Positions 37,899-47,195 are shown, counted from the stretch's first letter. The stretch is 64,000 nt of DNA from JABDKH01 sp963768565 (GCA_963768565.1 CAVYIO010000023.1:83479-147478); one strand, 5' to 3'. The notes: generated by a model not told the origin, from the letters alone. A program made the numbers and translations.

Positions 37899-38501
37899 TC
37901 AACCTTTCGCTATGAGGTAATTGAGATCGCGGGCCATCTGCTGAGGCGTCGTTTCGAATGCCCAGATCAACCGTGTGTCGCCTTCCCGGTTGAGGACCAG
38001 GACGGCAGCCGTGTGGTCGACCAGATAGCCCGTCTCTACCGATCCCTCGGCCTTCGAATGGAAGATGCCGAAGTCGGCTGCAACGGTCGCGATCTTCTCG
38101 GGATCGCCCGTGAGCCCTACGAAGTCAGGATTGAAGTCGTGTGCGTATGCGGCGACTCGTTCGGGTGTGTCGCGCTCAGGATCCACACTGACCATGAGCA
38201 CTTGCACCTCCGACGCCTGGTGGCCGAGAAGGACCATCGTCTCGCGGAGTCGCGATAGCGTGGTTGGGCAAACATCCGGGCAGAAGGTGTAGCCGAAAAA
38301 GATCACAACGATCTTGCCCTCAAAGTCACTCTTTCGAACCGTGCCGTCGACGGACGTCAACTCGAAGTCCGGTGCGCTCATGGGAGGGTTGAGGAGCGTC
38401 CCGTTCAAAGCAGGCGGACCGCCCAGGATGAGAAATAGCGTGCCGATAAGGATGGCGCCAAGCAGGAGGGCGACTGCGCCAAGGATGATCAGTCGTTTCA
38501 T
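37899..38501 (-). CDS. SCO1/SenC family copper chaperone
   Basis: A thioredoxin-fold copper chaperone for cytochrome oxidase assembly, held by one N-terminal membrane helix (residues 5-27). The Cu ligands are all present: Cys74 and Cys78 in TFCPDVCPT and His163 in VDHTAAV. Also conserved are VSVDPERDTPE and the 200-residue length. Its start overlaps the stop of the divergent SCO-like gene (ATGA) and it is followed by PCu(A)C 45 bases later. Confidence 0.92.
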   Translation of the reverse strand: MKRLIILGAVALLLGAILIGTLFLILGGPPALNGTLLNPPMSAPDFELTSVDGTVRKSDFEGKIVVIFFGYTFCPDVCPTTLSRLRETMVLLGHQASEVQVLMVSVDPERDTPERVAAYAHDFNPDFVGLTGDPEKIATVAADFGIFHSKAEGSVETGYLVDHTAAVLVLNREGDTRLIWAFETTPQQMARDLNYLIAKG

Positions 38502-39172
38502 GAGGGTGTTGTCGAATAACAGCTGAACAGGTGTGCGGCCTCATAGGCGAGGCGGCCGGATCCGGTCGCGGCCTGCGCTTCGCGAACGACGGAAAGAAGA
38601 TCGTCGACAACGTTGTCGGCGGACGGCAAGCCATAACGATATCGGGCTCGCTCGATCCCCATTCCGTCGACAATGATGAACGTGGGATCGTAGGATACAC
38701 CGCCATCAGGACCGGGCTCATAGTACACGCCGAAGCCGTGGTTCACCGCGACCCGGATGGATGTGCTGTCGCCGGTGGCGAAAGTCCACCGCGAGAAGTC
38801 CGCGTTTCGGTCTTCGCCCACCGTGCGCAGGATATCAGGAGTGTCGCGAGTCGGATCGATCGTGACCGTGACAAGTCGAACGGGTATGTCGCCAAGATCT
38901 TGCTCCGCCAGCCGGTTCTGAACGTCACTCATAAGATCGTGAGTCTGGCGACGGGGATCCTCGTTGGCCGAGTAGTCGAATGTATAGAGAGTGATCGTGC
39001 CCCGGAGGTCTTCGCTCGTAAACCGCTCGGCGAACTGATCGGTCAGCACCCAGCCTGGCGCAAACGCGAGGCGCGGCAGCACATTCAGGCGCAGCAGCGC
39101 TCCGTATCCGACGAATGCCAGAATCAGGAGTGCGACGAGAGAAGCTAGACCGATGCGAACGGAGAGGCTCAT
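38498..39172 (-). CDS. SCO-like protein lacking the copper ligands
   Basis: A 224-residue membrane-anchored protein of the SCO/thioredoxin fold. The frame around VTVTIDPTRDTPDILRTVG matches the SCO core, and TFIIVDG matches the C-terminal strand. The CxxxC stretch is replaced by TFDYSANEDP and the ligand His by Pro163 (YDPTF). It therefore cannot bind copper in the usual way. It sits just before the true SCO with overlapping codons. A scaffold, regulator or divergent redox-inactive partner are all possible. Confidence 0.75.
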   Translation of the reverse strand: MSLSVRIGLASLVALLILAFVGYGALLRLNVLPRLAFAPGWVLTDQFAERFTSEDLRGTITLYTFDYSANEDPRRQTHDLMSDVQNRLAEQDLGDIPVRLVTVTIDPTRDTPDILRTVGEDRNADFSRWTFATGDSTSIRVAVNHGFGVYYEPGPDGGVSYDPTFIIVDGMGIERARYRYGLPSADNVVDDLLSVVREAQAATGSGRLAYEAAHLFSCYSTTPS

Positions 39173-39425
39173 AGAGGATTCGATTTGAAAGAAATGTTAC
39201 GACGCTCGACCGCGACGGATCGGCGCAGGGCCGACATTCACCATTAATTGCCATGGGGTGTGCCACGCAGATGTTGAGGTGGCTCGAACGCAGCATCTAC
39301 GGTAAAACAGGACCGTATCCAATTGCAGGCACAAGTCCGAATAGGACCTTGCCGCCAACAAATTCGCAGAAAAGCAAGACGCCCGAGGTCAGCTTCAGAT
39401 CGCCGACCTCGGGCACTCTCGGACG

Positions 39426-39498
39426 TGGGCCCGGTAGGATTTGAACCTACGACCAACGGATTATGAGTCCGGTGCTCTAACCGCTGAGCTACGGGCCC
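39426..39498 (-). tRNA. tRNA-Ile2 (CAT anticodon, lysidine type)
   Basis: The reverse strand folds as a cloverleaf of 73 nt. The acceptor GGGCCCG pairs with CGGGCCC, the anticodon loop is CTCATAA, and the T arm carries GTTCAAATC. The loop context GACTCATAATC and TTGGTCG match tRNA-Ile2 (read as AUA after TilS modification) better than elongator Met. No CCA is encoded, unlike the tRNA-Glu here. Confidence 0.85.
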
Positions 39499-39581
39499 GA
39501 ACACCGATAAACTACGAATGCCGCGCGAAGGTTTTGTCGGCGCGTTATGGCCGGGTCAAACGCCCGTGGATCCCGCGTCCA

Positions 39582-39681
39582 GTGCGGGATGACGTTTCTA
39601 TTGAGGGATGGCATGTGGAGTGGGGGAAGACGTGTGTAATGCGGGATAACTGTGTCGCGAGTGTGTAGTGCGGGATGACGT
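39582..39681. repeat. Three short direct repeats, core TGCGGGATRAC
   Basis: Copies start near 39583, 39639 and 39668 in an otherwise gene-free 658-base stretch after the tRNA (39499-40156). The copies read GTGCGGGATGACG, ATGCGGGATAACT and GTGCGGGATGACG. Similar tracts recur in many bacterial intergenic regions; the function is unknown. The rest of the stretch shows no supported gene. Confidence 0.5.
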
Positions 39682-40156
39682 CCGTAGTGCGCGCGGCGAT
39701 GTGTGTAGTCGGCATCCACTACCTCGCGAGGATCCTCCCTCGCCGGTGCACGAACGGAGCGGAAGCGTTCTGAGTGCCAGGTACGTCGAGGCGCCGGCGC
39801 CGCCGGCTGATGCCTCGTCTGCGCAACAGGAGTCCCGTGCCCAAAAGAACTCATCGACGGCACCTGATGCCCGGCGACAATTCCTGCGAGCCGGGTGATA
39901 CCTGGCTACTCGCGAGGTTGACTACCTCCCGTCTCGCCCGATACCCACAGGCACCCGGCGCAGCACCGGGTTCCGTCCGTAGCTCACTCTGTCTGGGGTA
40001 AAAACAGCGATCCTGCGTCAGATTCGACGCTTCAGCTGTGACTGGGGATATTTCGCATTAATTTTTTAGGCTAACCATTGCTGAGTGGCGACGATTCGGG
40101 TATTTTCTGTCGTTATGTCCTGAAAACCAAAGCAATCGGCTTCTCTGAGGCTTCGA

Positions 40157-40624
40157 ATGGAAAGAATTGACGACATAGACGCTCGCATTCTGGAGCTTCT
40201 GCAGGCTAACGGCAGAATGAAACGGAGCCGAATCGCGGAAGACGTGGGTCTGTCGGTGCCGACCGTCAGCGATCGCATGCGAAAACTGGAAGAGCGAGGC
40301 GTCCTCATCGGATTCGCGCGAAACTCAGCCCAAAACGCCTGCACTTCGACATTACGGCATTCGTCAGGGTGCGCATCGACGGCTCGGACAACTACGCGAG
40401 CGTTCGTCGATGCCGTCACCAAAATGGCGGAAGTACAGGAATTGCACTCGGTTACGGGAGATGGCTCCCACATCCTCAAAATCCGCACGAAGAACACGAC
40501 GACACTCGAAGCCCTGCTATCCCGACTCCAGGCGCTGCCCGGTGTCCACGGGACCACGACAAGCATCGTGCTCAGCAGTCAGAAGGAAACGACCACGCTT
40601 CCGGTCGAGGCCATGACGCTGTAG
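40157..40624 (+). CDS. Lrp/AsnC-family regulator with compensating frameshifts
   Basis: A transcription factor with an N-terminal winged helix (DDIDARILELLQANGRMKRS, VPTVSDRMRKLEERGVL) and a C-terminal RAM effector domain (VQELHSVTGDGSHILKIRTK, LEALLSRLQALPGV). Residues about 56-81 do not look like Lrp. In the next frame the same DNA gives KLSPKRLHFDITAFVRVRID, the correct sequel. One A is missing near 40,320 and one base added near 40,400, so the two cancel and the frame stays open. It lies 75 bases upstream of glutamine synthetase and probably responds to an amino acid. Confidence 0.82.
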   Translation: MERIDDIDARILELLQANGRMKRSRIAEDVGLSVPTVSDRMRKLEERGVLIGFARNSAQNACTSTLRHSSGCASTARTTTRAFVDAVTKMAEVQELHSVTGDGSHILKIRTKNTTTLEALLSRLQALPGVHGTTTSIVLSSQKETTTLPVEAMTL

Positions 40625-40699
40625 CTCAGCGCCTGCCTGGCCGATCTGTTCTGACATCCACAGAATCTAAATCAACACACTCCAACCCTCTCTCATCCA

Positions 40700-41822
40700 A
40701 TGAGCAAGCAATCATCTGATTACAACGTCATCGCCGCAACGAAGTATGTCTCGAACGGGAAGATCAATGCGATGACCATGGACATCGAACGCATCTTCGG
40801 CGAGAACACCTTCGGCCTGGAGGAGATGAAGAGCCGCCTTCCCGAGAGCATATACGCCAGCATCCTGGCCACGATTCGAGAAGGGTGAACCGATCGACTC
40901 AACGATCGCGGATACGGTCGCGATCGCGATGAAAGAGTGGGCCGTCGAGCGAGGCGCGTCGCACTACACGCACTGGTTCCAGCCGCTCACCGGCTCCACG
41001 GCCGAGAAGCACGACAGCTTCATCACACCGAACAAGGGTGGCGGCGCCATCGCACAGTTCTCCGGCAAGGATCTGATCCAGGGTGAGCCGGATGCGTCGA
41101 GCTTTCCGTCCGGCGGCGTGCGCGCGACGTTCGAGGCGCGCGGCTACACGGCATGGGATCCGACCTCCCCGGCGTTCGTCATTGAGAATCAGAACGGTTC
41201 CTACCTCGCCATCCCGACCGCCTTCGCATCGTGGACCGGCGAAGCGCTCGACCACAAGACGCCGCTGCTCCGCTCGATGCAGGCGATCGACAAGTCGGCC
41301 CGGCGCGTGCTCAAGCTCTTCGGGGTTCGTGGCGTTCACAGCGTGACGTCGACGGTGGGTACTGAGCAGGAGTACTTCCTGATCGATGAAGAGTACTTCT
41401 ACCGTCGCCCCGACCTGATCAACACGGGACGCACGCTCTTCGGCGCGAAGCCGGCGAAGGGACAGGAGCTCGACGACCACTACTTCGGTTCCATCCCGGA
41501 CCGCGTTCTGGCGTACATGCTGGAGGTCGAGAAGGAGCTCTACCGACTTGGCGTGCCGGTCAAGACGCGGCACAACGAGGTCGCGCCGGGTCAGTACGAG
41601 ATCGCACCGATCTTCGAGACATCGAACATCGCGGCCGATCATCAGCAGCTCACGATGCTGACGTTGCAGCGCGTTGCCCGGAAGTACGGACTCGTTTGCC
41701 TGCTTCACGAAAAGCCGTTCGCGGGTGTCAACGGTTCCGGCAAGCACAACAACTGGTCGATCAGCACCGACACGGGCATGAACCTGCTCGAGCCCGGCGA
41801 CAGTCCGCACGACAACATCCAA
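40700..41822 (+). CDS. glnA: Class III glutamine synthetase, truncated at junction, frameshifted
   Basis: A GSIII-type enzyme (usually about 700 residues) that condenses glutamate and ammonia. The first frame (MSKQSSDYNVIAATKYVSNG) stops at 40886. An indel just before (about 40,878-40,886) leads into EPIDSTIADTVAIAMKEWAV. Downstream are HYTHWFQPLTGSTAEKHDSF, TEQEYFLID, TRHNEVAPGQYEIAPIFE and FAGVNGSGKHNNWSIS, all GSIII signatures. After DSPHDNIQ the sequence is unrelated, because the window switches to another genome at about 41,821. About half the protein is missing. Confidence 0.88.
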
Positions 41823-41830
41823 CCCCCGAC
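41815..41830. other. Junction of two unrelated genome segments
   Basis: Within these bases glutamine synthetase on + (ending PHDNIQ) and GH16 on - (ending NVAVGG) both lose homology. No mobile-element ends or long repeat lie here. After the join the gene types and intergenic base composition change from Bacteroidota-like to gammaproteobacterial. Confidence 0.85.
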
Positions 41831-42697
41831 AGCCACGTTCAGCAGCAAAAACATTTTGCTCTGGAACTCTTCCATCGTAGCGGGATCGATAGACTGGCTG
41901 AAATAGATGATGCCGTCGATTTTTCCGACGATCACCCTGTCGTTCCAGTTAACCTCGAAGACATGAAAATCATTCGACAGCGGCTCGTCCAATTCCTTGG
42001 TCTTGGTTAAGCAGTTTTCGATCTCGTTAGCCGGATCCGCAGCGCCCAGTTCTCCCGAGCAGCCCGCGGTTGTCGGTGCATCATTCGGGCCAGCCCAGTG
42101 TGTGGTGAAATGAACCGTTTGTAGATCGGAAGTGGCAGGCAGAACTTCCATGATGTCGATCTCGCCCACGTCCGGCCACCTGGTGTCCGGCCACTCTTTT
42201 CCAAGCGTCCAGAAAGCAGGCCACATGCTTGGATCCTCGGGCACCTTGATCCTGGCCTGGATGACGCCATACTTAATCTCGAGCTTGTCCTTGGTCATGA
42301 TACGCGCCGAGGTAATACTGCCATCGCGCTTGTTGCAGACGGGTGCCGTGTCACAGCGAGCCTCGATCACGAGGGCACCATCTTCGATGTAGAGGTTATC
42401 GACTGAATTCTGGTAGAGCTGCCATTCGTCGTTAAACCAGCCGTCATTATCGGGACCGTATCCTGTTACGGCCGTCCAATTGTCGACTGTGAGTGGCGCT
42501 TTACCCGCTGTCCTTGGTGCTCCCGCGGGGCCACCAAAATCGTTTTCGAAGACGAGCCTTAACCCGGAGGCAAGCGTATCGTCAGCACCACCCACAACAG
42601 GATCCTCTCCATCGCCGGAACCACAACTTGCGAGGAGAATAGAAAAAAGCGCTAGCGCGGGGATGCGAAGCCACTGAGCAAGTCTATTGAGATGCAT
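41823..42697 (-). CDS. GH16 beta-1,3-glucanase lipoprotein, 3'-truncated
   Basis: A laminarinase-type glycoside hydrolase of family 16, holding about 291 residues. ATG 42697 is preceded by GGAGG seven bases upstream. Lipobox LLASC (Cys25) puts it on the outer surface or in the periplasm. The jelly-roll core has the catalytic GEIDIME motif: Glu179 nucleophile, Asp181, Glu184 acid/base. The chain ends normally only to LNVAVGG; the usual next residues (NWPG) are replaced at the chimera join. It is divergent from a GntR/LacI-type regulator, and TGCTATATAGCA lies 158 bases upstream. Confidence 0.88.
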
Positions 42698-42854
42698 TGC
42701 CAAACCTCCAGGTTCTCATGATGTCACAGCCGCAAGCCCTGGTTCTTTTACCGGAAGCTTGCTGCTGTCGCCAACCTTTGCCGGAGGTTAGTCCCGGCTC
42801 TTCGGTTATTTTTCGGCTGGCATTTATTTTTTAAGTCAAACTTTTATAATTTTA

Positions 42855-42866
42855 TGCTATATAGCA
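42855..42866. promoter_or_regulatory. Palindrome TGCTATATAGCA, copy 1
   Basis: A perfect 12-bp palindrome in the 442-base AT-rich region between GH16 and the divergent regulator, 158 bases before the GH16 start. It also occurs, extended to 14 bp, at 54729-54742, 163 bases before another minus-strand gene of the same island. Position and repetition suggest an operator for the adjacent GntR/LacI-type regulator. Confidence 0.6.
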
Positions 42867-43145
42867 CTTTAAACTTGTCCGCTTGAATGTGTCAAGCCTT
42901 ATTTTGGAGCTGTAATAGGCAAACTGGCTGTCTTTCCTGACGATGGAGCCTCTTTTTTGACGGCTGAGACAAATCGTGTTATTGATATATGTCAAGGAAA
43001 GCTATGTAGCAGTAGTTAATCTGCTATTGTTAATCGACAAGAATGTAAAAACAACAGGACCAACAAATTACGTACTAAGCGCGTTTTCAGATCAAATGGA
43101 ACTGATCTTCAAATACCAAAAGTACTTATATCAAGGACATTGACT

Positions 43146-44216
43146 TTGGATACCACGATACCGAAATACCTGCTGGTCGAAGACCATATCAGGCAGCAGA
43201 TCAAGCAGCGCAAAATAATCGACAAGCTGCCCGGCGAAAGATTACTGGCCGCCGAGCTCGGTTTTTCCTACATGACCATCCGCAAGGCCATCGAAAACCT
43301 GGTTGACGAGGGCCTGCTTTACAAGGTTCCAACCAAGGGCACCTACGTCGCCGATCGGAAGAAGCAAAAACCGAAAACCGGCACGATTGGCTATTTTCTT
43401 GACAGCAGAATCGCCGGTGGCCTGTCGAGCCCCTACTATGCGCAGATTTTTGATGCACTCCAGAAAGCGACCGCACGGGAGGGTTATTCGTTGATTTATT
43501 TTACCGATACCAACGATTCTGACTTGCACAGGACATTGAAGAAGCTTGATGGAATCATCGCAACATGCCTCCCGCGCGTTGAAGACTTTATCCAGGAGAT
43601 TAAGGAGATCATTCCGGTCGTGGTAATTGACAATAGTGCAGCTGATAAAACCATACCTTCTGTCATCATCGATAATTTTAGTGCCCAGGTCGAATCGGTC
43701 GATTACCTGTGCTCGCTCGGGCATGAACGCATTGGATTTATCACCGGGCTGGAAGATTCCGATGTTGGCAAGAATCGATATGAAGGTTATAAAAGCGGGT
43801 TGATCAAAAACGGAATCACCGCTGCACCGGAATTAGTATTTCGCGGCAATTATACCTTTGGCTCCGGCCTGAGCGGGATCGATTATTTCCTGTCACTCGA
43901 GCAAAGACCGACCGCAATCATGTGCGCCAATGACTCAATGGCGTTGGGCGCGATCAGCAAGCTACACCAGCAGGGACTGGAAGTGCCAGACGACATCAGC
44001 ATTGTCGGTTTCGATGACATCGATGTCGCGAGGCAAATTACACCCCCGTTGACGACGGTATTTGTGCCGGTAAACGAAATTGCCGTATGCGCTTTCAACA
44101 TGCTGCAGTGTCTTATCGATGGCAAACCCCTGGATAACAGGCACATCGCCCTGGCCGCGCACCTGGTTCCGAGAGCAACCAGTTCCGAAGCTGCAGGCGA
44201 ATTAGTGACTACCTAG
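43146..44216 (+). CDS. GntR-HTH/LacI-sensor sugar-responsive regulator
   Basis: A hybrid regulator like AraR: an N-terminal GntR winged helix (residues about 5-70, GERLLAAELGFSYMTIRKAI, LYKVPTKGTYV) and a LacI/PBP-I ligand domain (TGTIGYFLDSRI, LGHERIGFITG, PTAIMCANDSMALG, PDDISIVGFDDID). It probably binds a glucan-derived sugar and controls the surrounding hydrolase genes. AAGGA at 43133 gives 8-base spacing to a TTG at 43146. An in-frame TTG at 43140 is closer than usual; neither is an ATG. Converges with the GH17 gene (20-base gap). The palindrome in its upstream region may be autoregulatory. Confidence 0.82.
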   Translation: MDTTIPKYLLVEDHIRQQIKQRKIIDKLPGERLLAAELGFSYMTIRKAIENLVDEGLLYKVPTKGTYVADRKKQKPKTGTIGYFLDSRIAGGLSSPYYAQIFDALQKATAREGYSLIYFTDTNDSDLHRTLKKLDGIIATCLPRVEDFIQEIKEIIPVVVIDNSAADKTIPSVIIDNFSAQVESVDYLCSLGHERIGFITGLEDSDVGKNRYEGYKSGLIKNGITAAPELVFRGNYTFGSGLSGIDYFLSLEQRPTAIMCANDSMALGAISKLHQQGLEVPDDISIVGFDDIDVARQITPPLTTVFVPVNEIAVCAFNMLQCLIDGKPLDNRHIALAAHLVPRATSSEAAGELVTT

Positions 44217-44236
44217 ATAGTTTTCTTACCCGAGAA

Positions 44237-45217
44237 TTATCCCGCATTTTCCCCCGGATAATGTGGCCACAGGTGCGCGTAAAGCTCCTGCATAACCAGC
44301 TTAGGCTTGCGATCAACTGTGAAAATGCCCCAGTGTTTCTCGGGTTCCATTGGATCCGGCGAGCCTTTCCACGGCTCATCAAACGCCTCGAAAATAAAGG
44401 TAAGCACCTGGTGCTCGTTGCTCCAGTCGATGATCTGGCTGTAGTAGTGCGCCTGGAATTCCTGCGTCGCGTTCCAGGGCTCGATACCGCGCCCATTTGA
44501 ATTGGTAGTCCAGCCAGCCTCGGTGATCACGACCGGCATGTCCGGATAGTGATCGGCAACGCTTTGATAATTTTGCCGCGTGTAATCGATGGCACCCTCG
44601 ATGGTGTGGAATTCCCACACCGGGTAAGTATGCAGCGAGATAAAATCGAGTTCTGCGGCGAGCGGTTCCAGTTTCTGGGTCCAGGGCACGTAGTTTTCAC
44701 AGAAGGTCACCGGTTGTTTTACGGTCTGCTTGATGCGGCGAACATAGGCGACCAGGTTTTCAACCGGCACCATGTGGTCGGTCCAGTCGACCGTGGCCTC
44801 GTTGCCGACCGACACCGAGAACACGATATCCTGGTAGTGATTCGCGAGATAAATCATGCGATCGATTTCGTCGCTGTTGGCCTTGCGGTTGGCAACCAAC
44901 CTTTCCTCGGCAAAGTCTGCGCCCCAGGGGCAACCAGGATTACTCACCTCGGCGCGCATATCGACGCCCAGCATGACCTTGAAATCGAGCCCTTCATTGC
45001 TGATGACCTGCAGCACCAGTTCGGCGTGCCGGCTGCAGTCATAGAGTCTTAAATACTGCCAGTTATGGTCGAGAATACGCAGATCCTCACAGACCTCGTC
45101 GTAAGACGGATAGGTCCGACTCAACGGCGACTGCTCTTCGCGATAACCGGAATAACAGATCGCGTTACCGAACTCGATATCCAATGCAGCCTCTTTATTT
45201 AATCCACCCTCAAACAT
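44237..45217 (-). CDS. GH17 beta-1,3-glucan hydrolase, no signal peptide
   Basis: A family 17 glycoside hydrolase (TIM barrel) acting on beta-1,3-glucan such as laminarin. The acid/base is Glu140 in SVGNEATVDW and the nucleophile Glu233 in ITEAGWTT. Also FEAFDEPWKG and EKHWGIF, conserved near the C-terminus. There is no signal peptide, so the enzyme should act in the cytoplasm on imported oligosaccharides. It overlaps the upstream GH17 by 8 bases, and that gene starts 3 bases after glk, so the three are one operon. Exo versus endo action is not readable. Confidence 0.87.
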   Translation of the reverse strand: MFEGGLNKEAALDIEFGNAICYSGYREEQSPLSRTYPSYDEVCEDLRILDHNWQYLRLYDCSRHAELVLQVISNEGLDFKVMLGVDMRAEVSNPGCPWGADFAEERLVANRKANSDEIDRMIYLANHYQDIVFSVSVGNEATVDWTDHMVPVENLVAYVRRIKQTVKQPVTFCENYVPWTQKLEPLAAELDFISLHTYPVWEFHTIEGAIDYTRQNYQSVADHYPDMPVVITEAGWTTNSNGRGIEPWNATQEFQAHYYSQIIDWSNEHQVLTFIFEAFDEPWKGSPDPMEPEKHWGIFTVDRKPKLVMQELYAHLWPHYPGENAG

Positions 45218-46166
45218 ATTTCAGGTTTCCTTCCTTGTCCCACAATCCCCAGTAGGCGCCTACGTCGCCCTCGTCACCAACTTTCCAGGATTCGTCGAAG
45301 GATGAAAAATAGAAAATCTCGACATCGTCCTCGAGCGCCCACTGGTAAGTCCGGATAAAGTACTCCAGCGCATTCTCATAGGATGGCACCGCTGCTCCGA
45401 ACGCGGAGCCGACGGTTGGCCACCCGGTCTCACTGATGATGACCTGCTTGCCATTGGCTGCTATTTGCGCGCGACGGTACATTTCTTTCATGTACAGCAG
45501 CGCGTATTCCGCCGGGCAACTTTCCCAGAAAGGATAGCAGTTGACCAGCAGCACGTCGCAGGCCTCGGCCACGCGCGGGTGGTTTTCAAACAAAAAGTAG
45601 GCGTCGACATAACTGACCGGAACTTCGGGCACCGCGGCCTGCGCGCGGTGGATGTAGTCGATCAATTCATCCTCGGTTAAATCTTTACGCAGCAGGATTT
45701 CGTTGCCGACCGCGAGGATGTCGGCATGCCCGGCTTTCGCGATTTCGATCCCGTTGGCCAGTTCAATTTCATTGGCTTCCATATCATCCGATAGTCCAAC
45801 CCCGACCATCGTTTTCAATCCGTTTTCATGCGCAATGCGCGGAATTTCCTGGTTCCCCTCGATACAGGAAAAACTCCTGATCCAATGTGTGTAGGACTGG
45901 ATGATGCCAAGCCGCGCCCGAATCTGGTCTTCACTAATCTCGGTTCCCGGTGACTGCCCATCGACGTAGGGACTGAAAGAAATTCCGTGTATTTTTTGCT
46001 TCAGAATTTCATGGAACAGTGAAATCTTGTCCTCGTGGGACAGCCTGGAAAAATCCGTACCCAGTAAACCCAGGGATCCCGGCGCCAGGTACTCGGCGCG
46101 ACGTTCGTATACGGCCGCGCTCGAATGCGAATTGACTGCAAAAGAATCGTTATCAGTTTTTGACAT
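45210..46166 (-). CDS. GH17 beta-1,3-glucan hydrolase, paralogue, no signal peptide
   Basis: A 318-residue GH17 enzyme with acid/base Glu156 (AVGNEILLR) and nucleophile Glu246 (ISETGWPT), plus YFSSFDESWKVGDEGDVG and YWGLWD late. The N-terminus (MSKTDNDSFAVNSHSSA) is not a signal peptide, so it is cytoplasmic. It is clearly diverged from its overlapping neighbour, which suggests different chain-length preferences. It lies 3 bases downstream of glucokinase, linking glucose release directly to phosphorylation. Low overall similarity between the pair argues against a recent duplication. Confidence 0.87.
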   Translation of the reverse strand: MSKTDNDSFAVNSHSSAAVYERRAEYLAPGSLGLLGTDFSRLSHEDKISLFHEILKQKIHGISFSPYVDGQSPGTEISEDQIRARLGIIQSYTHWIRSFSCIEGNQEIPRIAHENGLKTMVGVGLSDDMEANEIELANGIEIAKAGHADILAVGNEILLRKDLTEDELIDYIHRAQAAVPEVPVSYVDAYFLFENHPRVAEACDVLLVNCYPFWESCPAEYALLYMKEMYRRAQIAANGKQVIISETGWPTVGSAFGAAVPSYENALEYFIRTYQWALEDDVEIFYFSSFDESWKVGDEGDVGAYWGLWDKEGNLKYV

Positions 46167-46169
46167 TGC

Positions 46170-47195
46170 CTACTCCCCCATTTCTATGTTTTGTTTTGCC
46201 GAGACATGTTCATGACTAACCACCCCGACATGCTCGTATGCCTTGTCCAGTGCAACCACGGCCCCGGTCAGCGCCGGGTAATCCGTGTTGATCACGTAGG
46301 TGGGAATCTTCTGCAGGTACTTCGTCAACCTTCCATGCTGTTCGAATCGTTCGCGAAAACTTGAGCGTGTGAAGGTGTCGAGTACCTTGAGCACTATACC
46401 GCCCCCGATGTAGACACCACCCCTGGCCCCCAGGGTTAACGCGAGGTTACCGGCGACCGTACCGAGGATGCCGCAAAAAATCGCCAGCGCCTCGGCCGCC
46501 ATGGCACCGTCATCTTCAAGCGCGAGCTCGGTTACCTCACCCGGGCTGAGCTTTTGTGGCCCGTCGCCATCAAGCCTGGTAATGACTTCGTAAATCAACG
46601 ACAGTCCGGGGCCTGACACCAGCGATTCGGCAGAGACATGACTCATTCTTTCGCGCACGACCTCGATGATCTGTTGCTCACGCGCATTGACCGGGCCATA
46701 CGAAACATGACCGCCCTCGCCTTCCAGTGGAATCCAGTGATCGCCCGCGGGCATGGCTCCGGAAACGCCCAAACCGGTACCGGGGCCCAGCACGGCCTTG
46801 GGATGCCCCGCCAGGATTTCGCCACCGCCAACCTTGAGGCACTGGTCATCGTCAAAGCAAGGCAGCGCCAGCGCCAACGCGGTGTAGTCGTTCAGCACCT
46901 TGAGGTGTTGCAACCCGAGTGCCTCGCGAGTCTCGCGCACGCTGAAACTCCAGGTATGGTTCGTCATGTTCAGTTGATCGCCGGTAACCGGCGAAGCGAT
47001 CGACATCGCGGCCTGCCAGGGTTGGCCCAGTGCCACCTGATCAAGGTAGCTATGAACCGCGTCGACAACCGTCGGGTAATCGGCGCAACGCAGGTTGCGC
47101 GGCTCAATCGGCGTTGATTCGGAGTCATCGACCAGGGCAAAGCGCGCATTGGTTCCACCAATGTCAGCTACCAAACTGTATTGCTTTGCCTGCAT
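46170..47195 (-). CDS. glk: Glucokinase
   Basis: ATP-dependent glucose kinase of the bacterial ROK-related Glk family (341 residues). It has the phosphate-binding DIGGTNARF (residues 11-19), LNDYTALALALP, the LGPGTGLGVSG loop and GEGGHVSYGP with the catalytic-region Gly/His, all intact. It yields glucose-6-phosphate for Zwf. Transcribed with the two GH17 genes downstream and lying 82 bases after hexR. ATG at 47195. Confidence 0.93.
   Translation of the reverse strand: MQAKQYSLVADIGGTNARFALVDDSESTPIEPRNLRCADYPTVVDAVHSYLDQVALGQPWQAAMSIASPVTGDQLNMTNHTWSFSVRETREALGLQHLKVLNDYTALALALPCFDDDQCLKVGGGEILAGHPKAVLGPGTGLGVSGAMPAGDHWIPLEGEGGHVSYGPVNAREQQIIEVVRERMSHVSAESLVSGPGLSLIYEVITRLDGDGPQKLSPGEVTELALEDDGAMAAEALAIFCGILGTVAGNLALTLGARGGVYIGGGIVLKVLDTFTRSSFRERFEQHGRLTKYLQKIPTYVINTDYPALTGAVVALDKAYEHVGVVSHEHVSAKQNIEMGE

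Noticed and set aside
39244..39504. Minus-strand 86-codon frame starting VAQRLEHRTHNPLVVGSNP
   Set aside because: This familiar false protein arises from translating through a tRNA; the tRNA-Ile2 gene lies within it.
41705..42703. 332-codon frame read as a complete GH16 with an unusual C-terminus
   Set aside because: The last 40 codons are antisense of glutamine synthetase, added by the join at about 41,821; it is not a real fusion protein.
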